Below, one piece after another: positions 43,743 through 54,058 of a stretch of 64,000 nt of DNA (its first letter is position 1; every line of letters begins with the position of its first letter). The stretch comes from Pirellulales bacterium (GTDB lineage Bacteria > Planctomycetota > Planctomycetia > Pirellulales > S012-138), in assembly GCA_028066245.1 (NCBI GenBank), contig JALCBR010000012.1:1-64000 (forward strand). Reading direction: 5' to 3'. A program made the translations under genes and the position numbers. The notes under the pieces were generated by a model that was not told the DNA's origin, made no database searches, and worked only from the letters and a program-made list of their open reading frames with translations.

Positions 43743-46226
43743 TTACTTGTCGGTTTCCTCAGTCTCCGAAACCGACATTTCCTGTTTGATCAACCGTTGT
43801 GCTTCTATGAGCAGGAAATCAGGATCCATGAACGGCTCATAGCTGACATCCTGCCAGCGGATTTTTCCGTCGCCATCAATCAAGAACGTGCCGTGCAGCG
43901 GCAGGTTTTCAAAGTCATCAAAGACACGGTACTTACGGAACACTTCATAGTCCGGGTCAGCAACGAGAGGGAAGGGGAATTCCAAGGCATCTTCTTCGAT
44001 GTCTTCCCCTTCGGCCGCGCGCGTTTCCATTTCGCGACGGTAAGCATCGAAGGACTTCTGCAAATTCTCAACGCTGTCCGTGCTGATGCCGACGATCTCA
44101 ATCCCTGCCTCACGGAAACGTTCTGTCTTGGGACCAAAAAGCTCCAATTGCTGAGCGCAATGCAGGCAACCATAGCCCAGATAGAAGATCACGATCACGG
44201 GGCGACCTTCATAATCATCCAATGAAACCTTGTTGCCGCTGGTGGACGGGAGCGCCCATTTATCCGCCGCTACCGGCTGCCAACGAAACGGACCAATGGA
44301 ACTCAGTTCCGGCCGTTCACCCAAGTCATCGGGCATTTCCCGCGAGGCGCGCCAATCTGCGGAGTAACCGCAATCGGCCGCCACGGACGCCAAACGACCA
44401 AAGACCGGAGCGCTCAGATCGATCTCGCTGGAGATCTTGCGGAGATCCGAGAACGCCGCCTGGGCTTCCTCCTGTTGCCCACATTCGTCGGCGATGTAGA
44501 TATAGTTCGCCAACGGATAGACTTCATTTTTCTTGCGGGCGGACTTGGCCGTCTTCAGGGCCAATTCCTGGTCACCAGCTTCCAGATAGAGCATGGCAAG
44601 GTGCTCTTTGGGAATCCCCCGTACCTTGGCAAGTTTCTTGAGGGCTTTCTCCTGGTCCCCCTCCAGAAACTCCAACCTGGATTCCAGCTCGCTAATGGCT
44701 GACTTATAGGATCGCTCACCACCACGGAACTTACGCTTGGCAGCGGTGGTGGCTTTGGACTTTGTGAGCCCCACAAAAGCAGGCGTTTCTGCGGCCCTCT
44801 CCACAGCTTCCTCGATTGCCTTTTCCTGGCGGGCATCGAGAGATGCCGCCTGGCTCTTCAATTCCTCGATCTGCCGCTTGAGGTTTTCCGCATCCCGCAA
44901 GCCAAAGTAAGCGACGCCCTTGGCCTTGAGGCGCTTGATCTGTTCGGAGGTGATGTCCGTAGGATCCAAGTAGGGCCCTTCGCACAATTCCAGTGTTTGC
45001 TCCCACAGCTCATAGCGATTGAGAACTTCCAGCAACCGAGTACGCCCATAGCCGGCGCTACTGCCACGGCTGCCAGCGGAGTTGTATTTCGGGTGCCTGG
45101 GCTGCTCGACCATGTTCTTGGCCAGTTCTACGGCATCCTGAACACGACCAACGTGGGAAAGACTCCGCGTGAGCCATTCATTGTTGTGGGCGTAGTTGTG
45201 GATCCGGTAGGGCATGACGCGATCATTCATCATCGCGATGTGATCAGCCCGAGCGGAGGCTTCCTGCTGCCAAGCAGAATCATGGTATCTCTTGAGACGC
45301 CAGTAAATGTGGCCGGGCATGTGCCACATATGAGCAATGATGGGGGAAGATGGGCCGCACATGGCGGAGGATTCAAGTGCCTTGGCTGGTCCTTTGTAGT
45401 CCCACAGGTGAATCTTGTAGTGATGGACGGGGTGCAGAGGGTTGGCGGCCAGCACCTCCTCAATCCCCTCATCAACTTCCTTGGAAGCCCTATTGCCGCC
45501 GCGTCCTCCTGAGTTCATTCCGCTCCAAGCGGCAAAACACCAAAACGCCTTGGCTTCAAGCTCATCCGGATACTCTTCGTAGATCTCAGCCAGTCCTTCC
45601 TTGAAGTTTTTCCACCGACTCTTGCGGTTTGATGTCGTGAGATATTCATTGAGAGAATCAATCCACATCTGTTCCCGTGGCGAAGCCTTGTCACGGAGTT
45701 CTACGGCTTTCTCGATGAAACCCTTCGCGCGGCTTTTGTTGTTGTAGTTGGCCATGGCCATGCCCCAGTACGCCATAGCACACTCAGGCTCAATGGCGGC
45801 GGCCTGTCGAAAAGAGCGCTCGGCCTCCAAATACCAAAACCCGTGCAACTGCCCCACGCCCTGATCAAAGAACTTCTGAACCGTCTCGTCGTTGTGCGTG
45901 ACCTCAAGATGCACGTTACCGGTGCCGCCCATCAAGTACGCGGCTTGACGCGGCCCTTCATTGAAAGCTTCACCGTGGTAGGAATGTCCGGCTGCCGGAT
46001 CAATCTCACGTTGCTCGTCAAGCTCGTCATCTTCAGCGTCTTGATCATCCTGGCGTTGCCCTTGCTGGGCTTTACCATCTTGGGTCTTAGCATCCTGGGT
46101 TTTGCCATTGGATTGGTCTGACCGTTGGTCATCCTGAGCAACTGCCTGACTGGTGATGACTTGCGTGGCAATGGCCAGGAGACCACAAATCACCCACGCG
46201 GTTGTTGTCAGTACCCACCGTTGCAT
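43743..46226 (-). CDS. Large TPR-containing protein with C-terminal AhpC/TSA (redoxin) domain
   Basis: EPECAMAYWGMAMANYNN TPR region; C-terminal VIVIFYLGYGCLHCAQQLELF..IEIVGISTDS. Confidence 0.85.
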   Translation of the reverse strand: MQRWVLTTTAWVICGLLAIATQVITSQAVAQDDQRSDQSNGKTQDAKTQDGKAQQGQRQDDQDAEDDELDEQREIDPAAGHSYHGEAFNEGPRQAAYLMGGTGNVHLEVTHNDETVQKFFDQGVGQLHGFWYLEAERSFRQAAAIEPECAMAYWGMAMANYNNKSRAKGFIEKAVELRDKASPREQMWIDSLNEYLTTSNRKSRWKNFKEGLAEIYEEYPDELEAKAFWCFAAWSGMNSGGRGGNRASKEVDEGIEEVLAANPLHPVHHYKIHLWDYKGPAKALESSAMCGPSSPIIAHMWHMPGHIYWRLKRYHDSAWQQEASARADHIAMMNDRVMPYRIHNYAHNNEWLTRSLSHVGRVQDAVELAKNMVEQPRHPKYNSAGSRGSSAGYGRTRLLEVLNRYELWEQTLELCEGPYLDPTDITSEQIKRLKAKGVAYFGLRDAENLKRQIEELKSQAASLDARQEKAIEEAVERAAETPAFVGLTKSKATTAAKRKFRGGERSYKSAISELESRLEFLEGDQEKALKKLAKVRGIPKEHLAMLYLEAGDQELALKTAKSARKKNEVYPLANYIYIADECGQQEEAQAAFSDLRKISSEIDLSAPVFGRLASVAADCGYSADWRASREMPDDLGERPELSSIGPFRWQPVAADKWALPSTSGNKVSLDDYEGRPVIVIFYLGYGCLHCAQQLELFGPKTERFREAGIEIVGISTDSVENLQKSFDAYRREMETRAAEGEDIEEDALEFPFPLVADPDYEVFRKYRVFDDFENLPLHGTFLIDGDGKIRWQDVSYEPFMDPDFLLIEAQRLIKQEMSVSETEETDK

Positions 46227-46519
46227 GATGGAATCCTGTTTCACTTGCATCCTGATGACCCTAGAGAAAGGAACGCGCGGTGCGATAGTTCGAGCGGTGA
46301 TTTGCAGCTTGCACGTTATCCGCAGAAGTAGGCAGGGTCAAGCAATTGGCGCATTATTTGGAGCGGTGTAACATCAGTTACTTGATAAAGTTACGGCGAT
46401 TATGTGGCGTGCGTAGGCTTTGCGGCGGGAAGCCGCGCCTAGGCAAAAAATCGACGTGCTGCGCTCGAAAAATCGCAAGTACTTCGCTTGGCATATTCTC
46501 GATCCAAGGCCCCTGGACT

Positions 46520-46560
46520 CGGCAGTTCAATTGCTTCGCGAACGTGTGATTGAATTGCCG
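46520..46560. repeat. Inverted repeat hairpin CGGCAGTTCAAT...ATTGAATTGCCG
   Basis: 11/12 complementary arms, 17-nt spacer. Confidence 0.6.
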
Positions 46561-46588
46561 CAGCGTTCCCCGCACGCCCTGCTTTCAC

Positions 46589-46814
46589 GCGTACGGGCGA
46601 AATTGACATTGGTCAAATTTGGGGGGTGTTTCGTGCCGCCCTGCGCGCTGCTGAGCACCATAGGGGGTTGACGGTTAACAAGCTATTGAACGTAACGTCA
46701 GGGTTGTCGGTAATGGTCTCGGTGCCGTTGCTGGTCCATTGCATACGCGTGAAGCGTTTGCGCAACCCCCTGGAGGCGGGAGGGATTTGACCAATGTCAC
46801 TTTCGCCCGTACGC
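46589..46814. repeat. 30-bp inverted-repeat pair, one mismatch
   Basis: 46589-46618 GCGTACGGGCGAAATTGACATTGGTCAAAT versus reverse complement of 46785-46814. Confidence 0.9.
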
Positions 46815-47008
46815 ATGAGAGCGTGTTGTGTGGACTCCCATCGGGGAATGATTTGACGGCGTCCGTCAGGGCGAACTGACCAGCAATCAGACTGGTGCTC
46901 TCGCCTGCGTCTCCCAGAAGGCGTTGCGGTACGGCGAACAGGAGACGCTCTTTTTTCGGACAGCTGCTCTGTAGGGCAAGCCGAAGTAAGCGTCTGGGGG
47001 GTCGGAGA

Positions 47009-47518
47009 CTACTTGCTGACCCCAACGGCTTCTGGCCCTTGAAAACCTGCCTCGCGGAAAGGTTCATCTCTCACGACTTCGACGATCTTGATTGCCTTGA
47101 TCTCGTCAAAGCCAATCAGCACCCGCCGAGCTCCGTTGGTATCCGGGTTGCGACGCTCGAACATCACCAGATCAGTTGTTGTAAGAAAGGACGAAAACGG
47201 AATCTGCTCGTCCCAACTGGCCATCAGTACGCCTTGCCGCTGGAGTCCTTGTGGCCAATCGTGCAAGAACCGTTTCCAGCAGTTCTGATGGGCCTCAGCA
47301 GTTGGTGGGGGCGATTGGACAACCACCACTTGTTGCTCTCCGGTGTTTCCCTGCGCTGTTGGTGGACTCCCGCCCCGCGAGCCGCTTTCGGCTTCCAGCT
47401 TTCCGTTCTGGGGCGACCTCGCAGCCGCCGGTTTTCCCAAAGAGTTTCCGTTTTTTCCAGCCGGTGAAAGGCTCTTCAGCCGCGGCAAGATTCGCTTGTT
47501 TTCCGGTGCGTCAGACAT
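47009..47518 (-). CDS. Hypothetical protein
   Basis: MSDAPENKRILPRL..FLTTTDLVMFERRNPDTNGARRVLIGFDEIKAIKIVEVV; plausible composition. Confidence 0.5.
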   Translation of the reverse strand: MSDAPENKRILPRLKSLSPAGKNGNSLGKPAAARSPQNGKLEAESGSRGGSPPTAQGNTGEQQVVVVQSPPPTAEAHQNCWKRFLHDWPQGLQRQGVLMASWDEQIPFSSFLTTTDLVMFERRNPDTNGARRVLIGFDEIKAIKIVEVVRDEPFREAGFQGPEAVGVSK

Positions 47519-47701
47519 CGCCAGCTTTCTCCCAAAGGCCACCCGCAGCAATATGCGGAAGTCTAGCTCATGGAGCTTGAGGCGGGCGATGACCCTCCGG
47601 GAGTACTAACGAAGCGCCTCCGCATTCAGGGAAACCAGCAAAATCGTTGCAGGGCAGGCCGACGTTCAGAGAAAACGTTGCTCGCCGTGGAGGCATCGGC
47701 G

Positions 47702-50065
47702 TCACGGCTGGCGGTCATTGACCGTGGTGCTCTCGGAAATCTCCAATGGGTGGCGCAGACTCCCACCACTGACAACAGCTCGCACCCGGTTTTCACCAGG
47801 CTGGCTGACCCGGGCGCGAATCGTATACCGCAACGTTTCTTGTGGGCGCAATTCCGGCATAGGATTGAACCGAATAACGTCGCCGTCCAGTTGATGATCG
47901 CGCGTACCTCGTGGGCTGCGTGTCGCGATCTCGTTAAGCGTCATGCCAGTCGCAAGATCGAAATCAAGCTGAATCTGGGTCTCCGTGACCGAAGACTCGT
48001 TCTTGATGGAAACTTCGTACGTGACATCCGTACCAACGACAACCGGGTCCCTCGTTTCGACGATGGTGACTGTCATGGGAAGTTTGTCCGGACGAACGTT
48101 GAGGCACAACTCATCATTGTCTTTCGTTCCATCTTCTGACTCGACGGTGACACGGCCACAGATGTCGGTCGCCACTCGCTCGCAAGCGCACTGCACGTCA
48201 AAACGAGCGAACTGCCCAGGCCCTAATTCGTCGACAATCCAGGTGAGACGGTATTCGCCCGGCGGCTCCGTGAAATCATTTCCTTCTGACGCCTGGATTG
48301 GCCGAAGCCCGGTCTCATAGGAGTCAACGACACGGACGTTCCGCAACGTCGCCTCGCCGGTGTTGGTCACCTCGATTCGGAAAGTGGGTGTATCGCCAAC
48401 CTTCGCCGTCAATGGCCCAGTCTTGCGGACAGCCAACTCGCGACGCGCAGGAGTTACGGCGCGGGCGATCTGCACACAGTCCCGACCTTCACCGAAGAGT
48501 TCACCAGTCTCTTCGTTGGAGACCGTTACATGCTGGCAGGCTTGTCCCACAGCAACCGCGGTGAACGTCACGGGGAATGTGACTAACTTTCCAGGCACAA
48601 TCGGATCGAGGTCTCGGGCGATTGGATTCTGGCCAATTTCGTGCTGCAATCCGGCATCGTAGGTATCGGTAATCACTAAGCCTGAAGGAGTTGCCGCATT
48701 TCCTCGATTGAGCACAGTAATTTCCCAGGTGACTTGGTCTCCGACACTGACACCGCCCCTGGGTTGAGTGCGGCGCAACGTCACGTCCAAAGCGGCGGAC
48801 GCCACGGATGTTCGCAGGCAATCGCGGATTGTCGCCCCGTTGGTGGAGTTCAACTCCGCACACAACTCTGCCGTCAGGTTTGACGCAACCTGAAATCTCA
48901 CGACCAAGCTCTGTGAACTGCCTGCCGCGAGATCTCCTAGGTCAAAACTGATTTCATTGCCGGATTGCATGGCGACCGGATCGGTCCCAACGATGGTCCA
49001 GCCTTCGGGCACGTTCAAGGTGACGCGAGAGCCGGGCACGGCTTCATCACCGGGGTTGGCAATATCGATTGTGAAATCGGACTCTGCTCCGGCGGCCACC
49101 TGTGAAGGTCCTGAAAGATTGATCGTCACATCAGAGGTCCACGTCACGCTCAAAGAACTTCGGCCCAAGATGACGCGGGGCGAAGGCTGCTGTGCTCCCT
49201 CCGAAGTTGGCGGCTGCGGAACATCCCGCACGATTTGGATCTGCACGTTTGTTGTGCCCATGGCGGGCTGCCCTTGAATCAGGTCGACAGTCGCCGCGCC
49301 GTTGGAGTCGGTAACCACTTCACGAACCTGTGCGCCATCGGGGGCAAACCCGGCAGCCGATCCGCCGCTGATCTCATACCGAACCAGATAGCCCCGCGCA
49401 GGCGCTCCTGTACTGGGTTGGATTACGGTTGTCGTCAACGGCACGCTGGCCCCCAAGCCCGCGGTCGTGGATTGCGGAAAAGCCCATTGGGCATCAATCC
49501 AATGAACGCGAGCGATCGCCTGACCCGATGACGGGTCCAAGAGACTCGGGGCGGACGTCGTTACAACGGAGGTCCCTTCTTGCTGCGAAGATAGACTCAT
49601 CCATGTTTGGCCCTTTTGGATCAGAAAGTCATCGCCCGTCTGTTGTGTTCCTCGGGTGACGACGGCGCTCTGCGGAAACGTTGTGCTTTGGCCGACTGTG
49701 GAGCTAGTGATCTGCGGCCAAAGCAGCGGATTGAGCGCGTTGGATTCTCCGAATCCCCCAGCACCGCGCAGCTCACCCACGCCCTCCAGCGTCCAGTTGA
49801 CGGGCTGGTTGGAAGCCATTTGTCCAGCAATACAGACACTGGCCACAAGCGCGACTTCACTTCCAACGGGCACAACCTGTTCGGCGGGGTTGACGACAAT
49901 CCGCACGTCACGGGCTGCGCTCCCTGTCACCAGCGGGCCCGGTGGGGAGACGTAGGTTGGCACACCTTGGGTGGTATCCCACAGCGGGAACCGCGCGCAG
50001 CCCCCCAACACAGACACGCTTAGCGCGAGTCCTAACAGCCAAACAAGTTGGGCTTGGCGTCGCAT
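47702..50065 (-). CDS. Lipoprotein with DUF11/conserved repeat domains
   Basis: Lipobox LSVSVLGGC; repeated DVTLRRTQPRGGVSVGDQVTWEITVLNRGNA / RELAVRKTGPLTAKVGDTPTFRIEVTNTGEATLRNV segments. Confidence 0.85.
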   Translation of the reverse strand: MRRQAQLVWLLGLALSVSVLGGCARFPLWDTTQGVPTYVSPPGPLVTGSAARDVRIVVNPAEQVVPVGSEVALVASVCIAGQMASNQPVNWTLEGVGELRGAGGFGESNALNPLLWPQITSSTVGQSTTFPQSAVVTRGTQQTGDDFLIQKGQTWMSLSSQQEGTSVVTTSAPSLLDPSSGQAIARVHWIDAQWAFPQSTTAGLGASVPLTTTVIQPSTGAPARGYLVRYEISGGSAAGFAPDGAQVREVVTDSNGAATVDLIQGQPAMGTTNVQIQIVRDVPQPPTSEGAQQPSPRVILGRSSLSVTWTSDVTINLSGPSQVAAGAESDFTIDIANPGDEAVPGSRVTLNVPEGWTIVGTDPVAMQSGNEISFDLGDLAAGSSQSLVVRFQVASNLTAELCAELNSTNGATIRDCLRTSVASAALDVTLRRTQPRGGVSVGDQVTWEITVLNRGNAATPSGLVITDTYDAGLQHEIGQNPIARDLDPIVPGKLVTFPVTFTAVAVGQACQHVTVSNEETGELFGEGRDCVQIARAVTPARRELAVRKTGPLTAKVGDTPTFRIEVTNTGEATLRNVRVVDSYETGLRPIQASEGNDFTEPPGEYRLTWIVDELGPGQFARFDVQCACERVATDICGRVTVESEDGTKDNDELCLNVRPDKLPMTVTIVETRDPVVVGTDVTYEVSIKNESSVTETQIQLDFDLATGMTLNEIATRSPRGTRDHQLDGDVIRFNPMPELRPQETLRYTIRARVSQPGENRVRAVVSGGSLRHPLEISESTTVNDRQP

Positions 50066-50364
50066 GGTTCTGCAGCCAACCTCTTGGTTCAAGTCCAGCA
50101 CAAAAATCAGGGCGGGTGCGATTCGCTCGCCTGATCGGTGCGCACCGAGGGCGCAGCTCCTTGAAACGTACCACGCCCTCTGCGGCATGTTGCCGTTTTT
50201 CAACACCCTCATTCCGTGTGAGTAGGCGGGCTACCGGCAAATTCGTTACAACCGGACCATCTTGATTTGCCACGCCGAGTTCTTACCCATCCACAAAAGT
50301 GATCGCATGCCGCTGGTCACAGAAGAGGTGTCTTGGCATTCTTTGCCGCCGCGCGCAAAAAACA

Positions 50365-50399
50365 ATCGCGCGGATCGAAACTGTTCGATCACGCGCGAT
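50365..50399 (-). terminator. Rho-independent terminator for the minus-strand gene
   Basis: ATCGCGCGGATCGAA-actg-TTCGATCACGCGCGAT with A tract at 50357-50362 (T tract on the minus strand). Confidence 0.75.
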
Positions 50400-50467
50400 G
50401 CTGAAACTGTGTGCTGACCTGGGAAACGCTGACGATGGTTGCGAAACCGCTTTCAACCATCGCGGGG

Positions 50468-51367
50468 TCATCCGCCGCGATTGCCGAAGATTCCGGTTGC
50501 GTACCAGATCCCGTTGCGGCCCCGTTTGATGTCATATCCAAACAACGGTTGACGCCGGCGAACCGCGCCCCAATGTCCTGACGAATATCGCCAGCTATCG
50601 ACACAATCGATGCAAGCATCGACGAGATTCTTGCCAGGCCAACTTTCGGCCACGACCTCTTGCGAACGCAACCCGCCTGGCAGCCGGGCATTGATCCGGT
50701 GAAAGCGTGAATCCCAGGAATGGTGGCCTTGCACGCCGATTTGCGCCTGGTAGCGCGATTGCGATTCGGCCTCGGCCAACAAAACTTCGCTCTGTTCGCC
50801 CAACGTGCTTTGAGGGCTTTCCGGATGGATCCGCACGGCGAAGGTCATCGTCCGCTGCGTGAGGGTCCCCGGCGGTAAATTGAGAATCACTCTCGTCTTG
50901 TGCCGGCCGTAGTACGTGCCGGGTCGGAAGGGGAATTGGCTGACAACGTAACCATAGTACTTGGCTTCCGTGTTCTCCAAGTCAATGATGGCAACACCCT
51001 CACGCCCTTGCATATCTGCAAACGCGGCATGATTGAGTAAGACCGTTCGTTCGCCATCGACTTCAATGGCGGCGTCGGTGTCGAGCCGCAGCCAGACGTA
51101 TTTCTCGCGCAACTCCGGTGTAAGTTCCTCGGCCAGAGAGTTTTCAAGATACGCCTCCGCAACGTTGGCATTGGCGGGATCTGAAAACAAAACAAACAAC
51201 ATTTTCTGTTGCTCGCGCGCGGATCGCATCGCCACGCGATAGTCCGTCTTCCAACGGATCGTTTCTTTGACATCTTCCGATGCTTCCATGCGGCTGGTTG
51301 ACAGGGCGATCATCGCCACACCCAATAGGCCCAACCAGGCCGTGGCCCGACGCATCATTAACGACAT
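50468..51367 (-). CDS. Secreted protein: thioredoxin-like N-terminus plus C-terminal domain resembling CAP/SCP
   Basis: WKTDYRVAMRSAREQQKMLFVLFSDP; HSWDSRFHRINARLPG..SSGHWGAVRRRQPLFGYDIKRGRNGIWYATGIFG. Confidence 0.55.
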   Translation of the reverse strand: MSLMMRRATAWLGLLGVAMIALSTSRMEASEDVKETIRWKTDYRVAMRSAREQQKMLFVLFSDPANANVAEAYLENSLAEELTPELREKYVWLRLDTDAAIEVDGERTVLLNHAAFADMQGREGVAIIDLENTEAKYYGYVVSQFPFRPGTYYGRHKTRVILNLPPGTLTQRTMTFAVRIHPESPQSTLGEQSEVLLAEAESQSRYQAQIGVQGHHSWDSRFHRINARLPGGLRSQEVVAESWPGKNLVDACIDCVDSWRYSSGHWGAVRRRQPLFGYDIKRGRNGIWYATGIFGNRGG

Positions 51368-51461
51368 CTCCTCGATGGAATTCACCCCTATGGCCCGGCA
51401 ACACACCGAGCACAAACACGACGTTGAAGTGACTGCCGTTCCCAGCGCTCAACACGCCCAA

Positions 51462-51495
51462 CCTCCAATGATTCGCGAACGCCAATCATTGGAGG
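51462..51495. repeat. Perfect 12-bp-stem inverted repeat
   Basis: CCTCCAATGATT-cgcgaacgcc-AATCATTGGAGG. Confidence 0.7.
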
Positions 51496-51851
51496 GAAAG
51501 CTTCTGCTGCAAACGAAATGACAGTGGCGCGGTGCTTGGCGACGCTGACGAATGTCAGCGATAAGAGAGTCCATTCCCAGCTCCCCTGGGCAGGCGGCAG
51601 TTTCAAGCCACGTCCAAGGGGTTGGAGCACACAAAACTGCGTCCCCGGAAGGCAACTAATGTAGTCGCTGGCATCATCAGGAAAAACAGTCTGACTGGAT
51701 AAAATGATCCAAATGGCAAGATCAGCTAAGATAACTGCCCTTTAGCGTTTGAGGTAACTACGCTGCTTGCCCGAATTCGCCATTTCGTGGTAAGAATTTA
51801 GCAGCGCGAGCCGCGTATTCTCTGCGCAAAACCCACTATTTCCTGGAGTTC

Positions 51852-54032
51852 TTGATGAAGGGTCGCCTGAATCGGACTGCGATCACCTTTGTGCTTTTTG
51901 CTTTGGCGCTTCCTGCAACGGCCGTTCACGGCCAGGGAATTGGAACCGCGCTGGAAGTCAGACAAGCCCTGGCTGAGCTGCGAGGATGGCTGGCAGGCTC
52001 AGGGCATGGTGAAGGCTGGAACGCCCACTTGGGCAATGAAACCCTGGCTCGACAGCTCGATTTGGCCTCAAATCCGGCCACGCCCGTGGACGTTGCCGCG
52101 TTGCAAGATGTCTTGAGTCGCTACTCGACAGGCTCGCGAGAATTAGAGTTACGACGTTTCGTCGCCGTGCGTGAAAAACTGGCCGCCTGGATCCATGAGT
52201 TGAATCAACCAGGCATTGATCAGCTGCCGGAGATGCTCCGCACTGCTGCCGGAGACTTTGCGGAGCCGGACGAAGCGTCGCTCGCTGATGCGAAAGCACA
52301 AGTCAATGCCGCCTCCCAGCCGCTCCGACGCTTTCTCAACGGCAGTCACGGCGCCGCTTGGAGCAGCTATCTGAATTGGGAAGCATTGGACGTTGAGTTG
52401 AGCGCCGCGCTTCCGGACGTTGAAATCCTGAACAATTCGGCCGACCAATTTGAAAGCGGATATGCTGGATTAGAGTTGCCGATGTTCGCCAAAACCGCGG
52501 CAGCCCTACGACGTTACACGCAACTCTGTCTCGTTCACCAAGATCCGAACGCTCAGGCTGAGTATCAGACACGGATGAATGCTCTGGCAGACGCAATTGA
52601 TGCGTTTGCCGGTACGCAAAACCGTACGTCACTTCAAGTCGTTTCAGATCACGTAACCTGGCTGGAGAGCCGAGGCCTGGCTTCAGAACTGACGGCCAAG
52701 GTCCGCGAACGCTTGTGGCGGCCAAATCTGATCATTCAGATTGCGCCACAGTTTGCCACCGCCGGTTTCCATGAGAGCGTCCACGAGATCTCCGATGTCA
52801 CGGATGTGATCTTGGGGACGGACATCCGCGGCAAAGCACGCACGATTGGAGATGTTCACGCCAGACTCCTGCCAGGCGAGAACAAAGCTGTCTTCGAGAA
52901 TGTGTTTGTCGGTACGACGTATTCCCGCACGCTGGGATACAACCGGGGCATCGTGATTAGCACAGAGGGAACCACGAAGTTCACCGCCACTAAGCAATTC
53001 AGCTTTGATCAATATGGATTCACCGGCTATTCCAGCAAAGCGCAAGCGACAACTTATAGTGACACCAACTGGATCGACGTCGGCAAAAAACATCCGCTAA
53101 TTCGCCGGTTGGTGGAACGCGTGGCCGAACGCAAAGTCCACCAATCAAGGCCGGAAGCGGACGCGATCGCTGGGCAACATGCGGAGGATCGCATCGAAGA
53201 ACAGATGGATCTCAACGCAGACGAACGCCTCGCTCAGGCCAACAAGAACTACTACGAGAAGTTCCGCAAGCCGCTGCTCGACAAAGGGCTCTTTCCGCAG
53301 TCGTTTGACACTCACAGCTCGGTAGCAGGCTTATTGTTTGTTGTCCGCCAGTACTCGGATGGCGGAATCGCCGCCACAACGACGCCACCGGACTTGGCAA
53401 CTTCCGATGATATCACCGTTTCCGCGCACCAAAGCGCGATCAACAACATGATGTCAGCCATGCTGGCGGGACGTACGATCAACCGTGACGAGTTCCTCGT
53501 CGAGATTGGCGAGTTGCTGGGAGAATTGCCCGAGCAAATGGAACCGCCGGAGGATGAACCAAACTGGACGATCGAATTCGCCGCGCAAGATCCTGTTACG
53601 GTCAGCGTTGACGGCGATCTGGTGACCCTAGTGATTCGCGCCTTGAGCTTTCACACACAAGGGCGTGAGCCGAACAACGACCCCTTGAACATCACCGTGA
53701 GATACCGCTTCCTGCAGCAAGAAGGTGGTTTTGCGGCGGGTGACGTTGTCGCGCGGCGCGAAGGGGATATCGAGGCACTCCCACCCGACTATCAGCCTGG
53801 CCAGATCTTGCCTTCGAGGATCATCGCGGTGATTCGCAGAGTGCGATCGAACTTTGCCAAATTCTTTGGCGAGGAACTCGTTTCTGAGAGCCGCCCCCTA
53901 CCTGATAAATGGGCGCAAGCCGGCGATATGTGGCTTCGCAATGTCAAAGTCACCCCGGGCTGGCTGGTCTTCGGATGGCAAGCGGCACCGCAGCCAAAAC
54001 CGGATGTGCCTCTCGGCACATCTACGGACTAA
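51852..54032 (+). CDS. Hypothetical large secreted protein
   Basis: Signal peptide ...TFVLFALALPATAVHGQ; 726-aa ORF, no recognised domain. Confidence 0.75.
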   Translation: MMKGRLNRTAITFVLFALALPATAVHGQGIGTALEVRQALAELRGWLAGSGHGEGWNAHLGNETLARQLDLASNPATPVDVAALQDVLSRYSTGSRELELRRFVAVREKLAAWIHELNQPGIDQLPEMLRTAAGDFAEPDEASLADAKAQVNAASQPLRRFLNGSHGAAWSSYLNWEALDVELSAALPDVEILNNSADQFESGYAGLELPMFAKTAAALRRYTQLCLVHQDPNAQAEYQTRMNALADAIDAFAGTQNRTSLQVVSDHVTWLESRGLASELTAKVRERLWRPNLIIQIAPQFATAGFHESVHEISDVTDVILGTDIRGKARTIGDVHARLLPGENKAVFENVFVGTTYSRTLGYNRGIVISTEGTTKFTATKQFSFDQYGFTGYSSKAQATTYSDTNWIDVGKKHPLIRRLVERVAERKVHQSRPEADAIAGQHAEDRIEEQMDLNADERLAQANKNYYEKFRKPLLDKGLFPQSFDTHSSVAGLLFVVRQYSDGGIAATTTPPDLATSDDITVSAHQSAINNMMSAMLAGRTINRDEFLVEIGELLGELPEQMEPPEDEPNWTIEFAAQDPVTVSVDGDLVTLVIRALSFHTQGREPNNDPLNITVRYRFLQQEGGFAAGDVVARREGDIEALPPDYQPGQILPSRIIAVIRRVRSNFAKFFGEELVSESRPLPDKWAQAGDMWLRNVKVTPGWLVFGWQAAPQPKPDVPLGTSTD

Positions 54033-54058
54033 CGGCTTTTGCGGTATCACTCGCTGGG

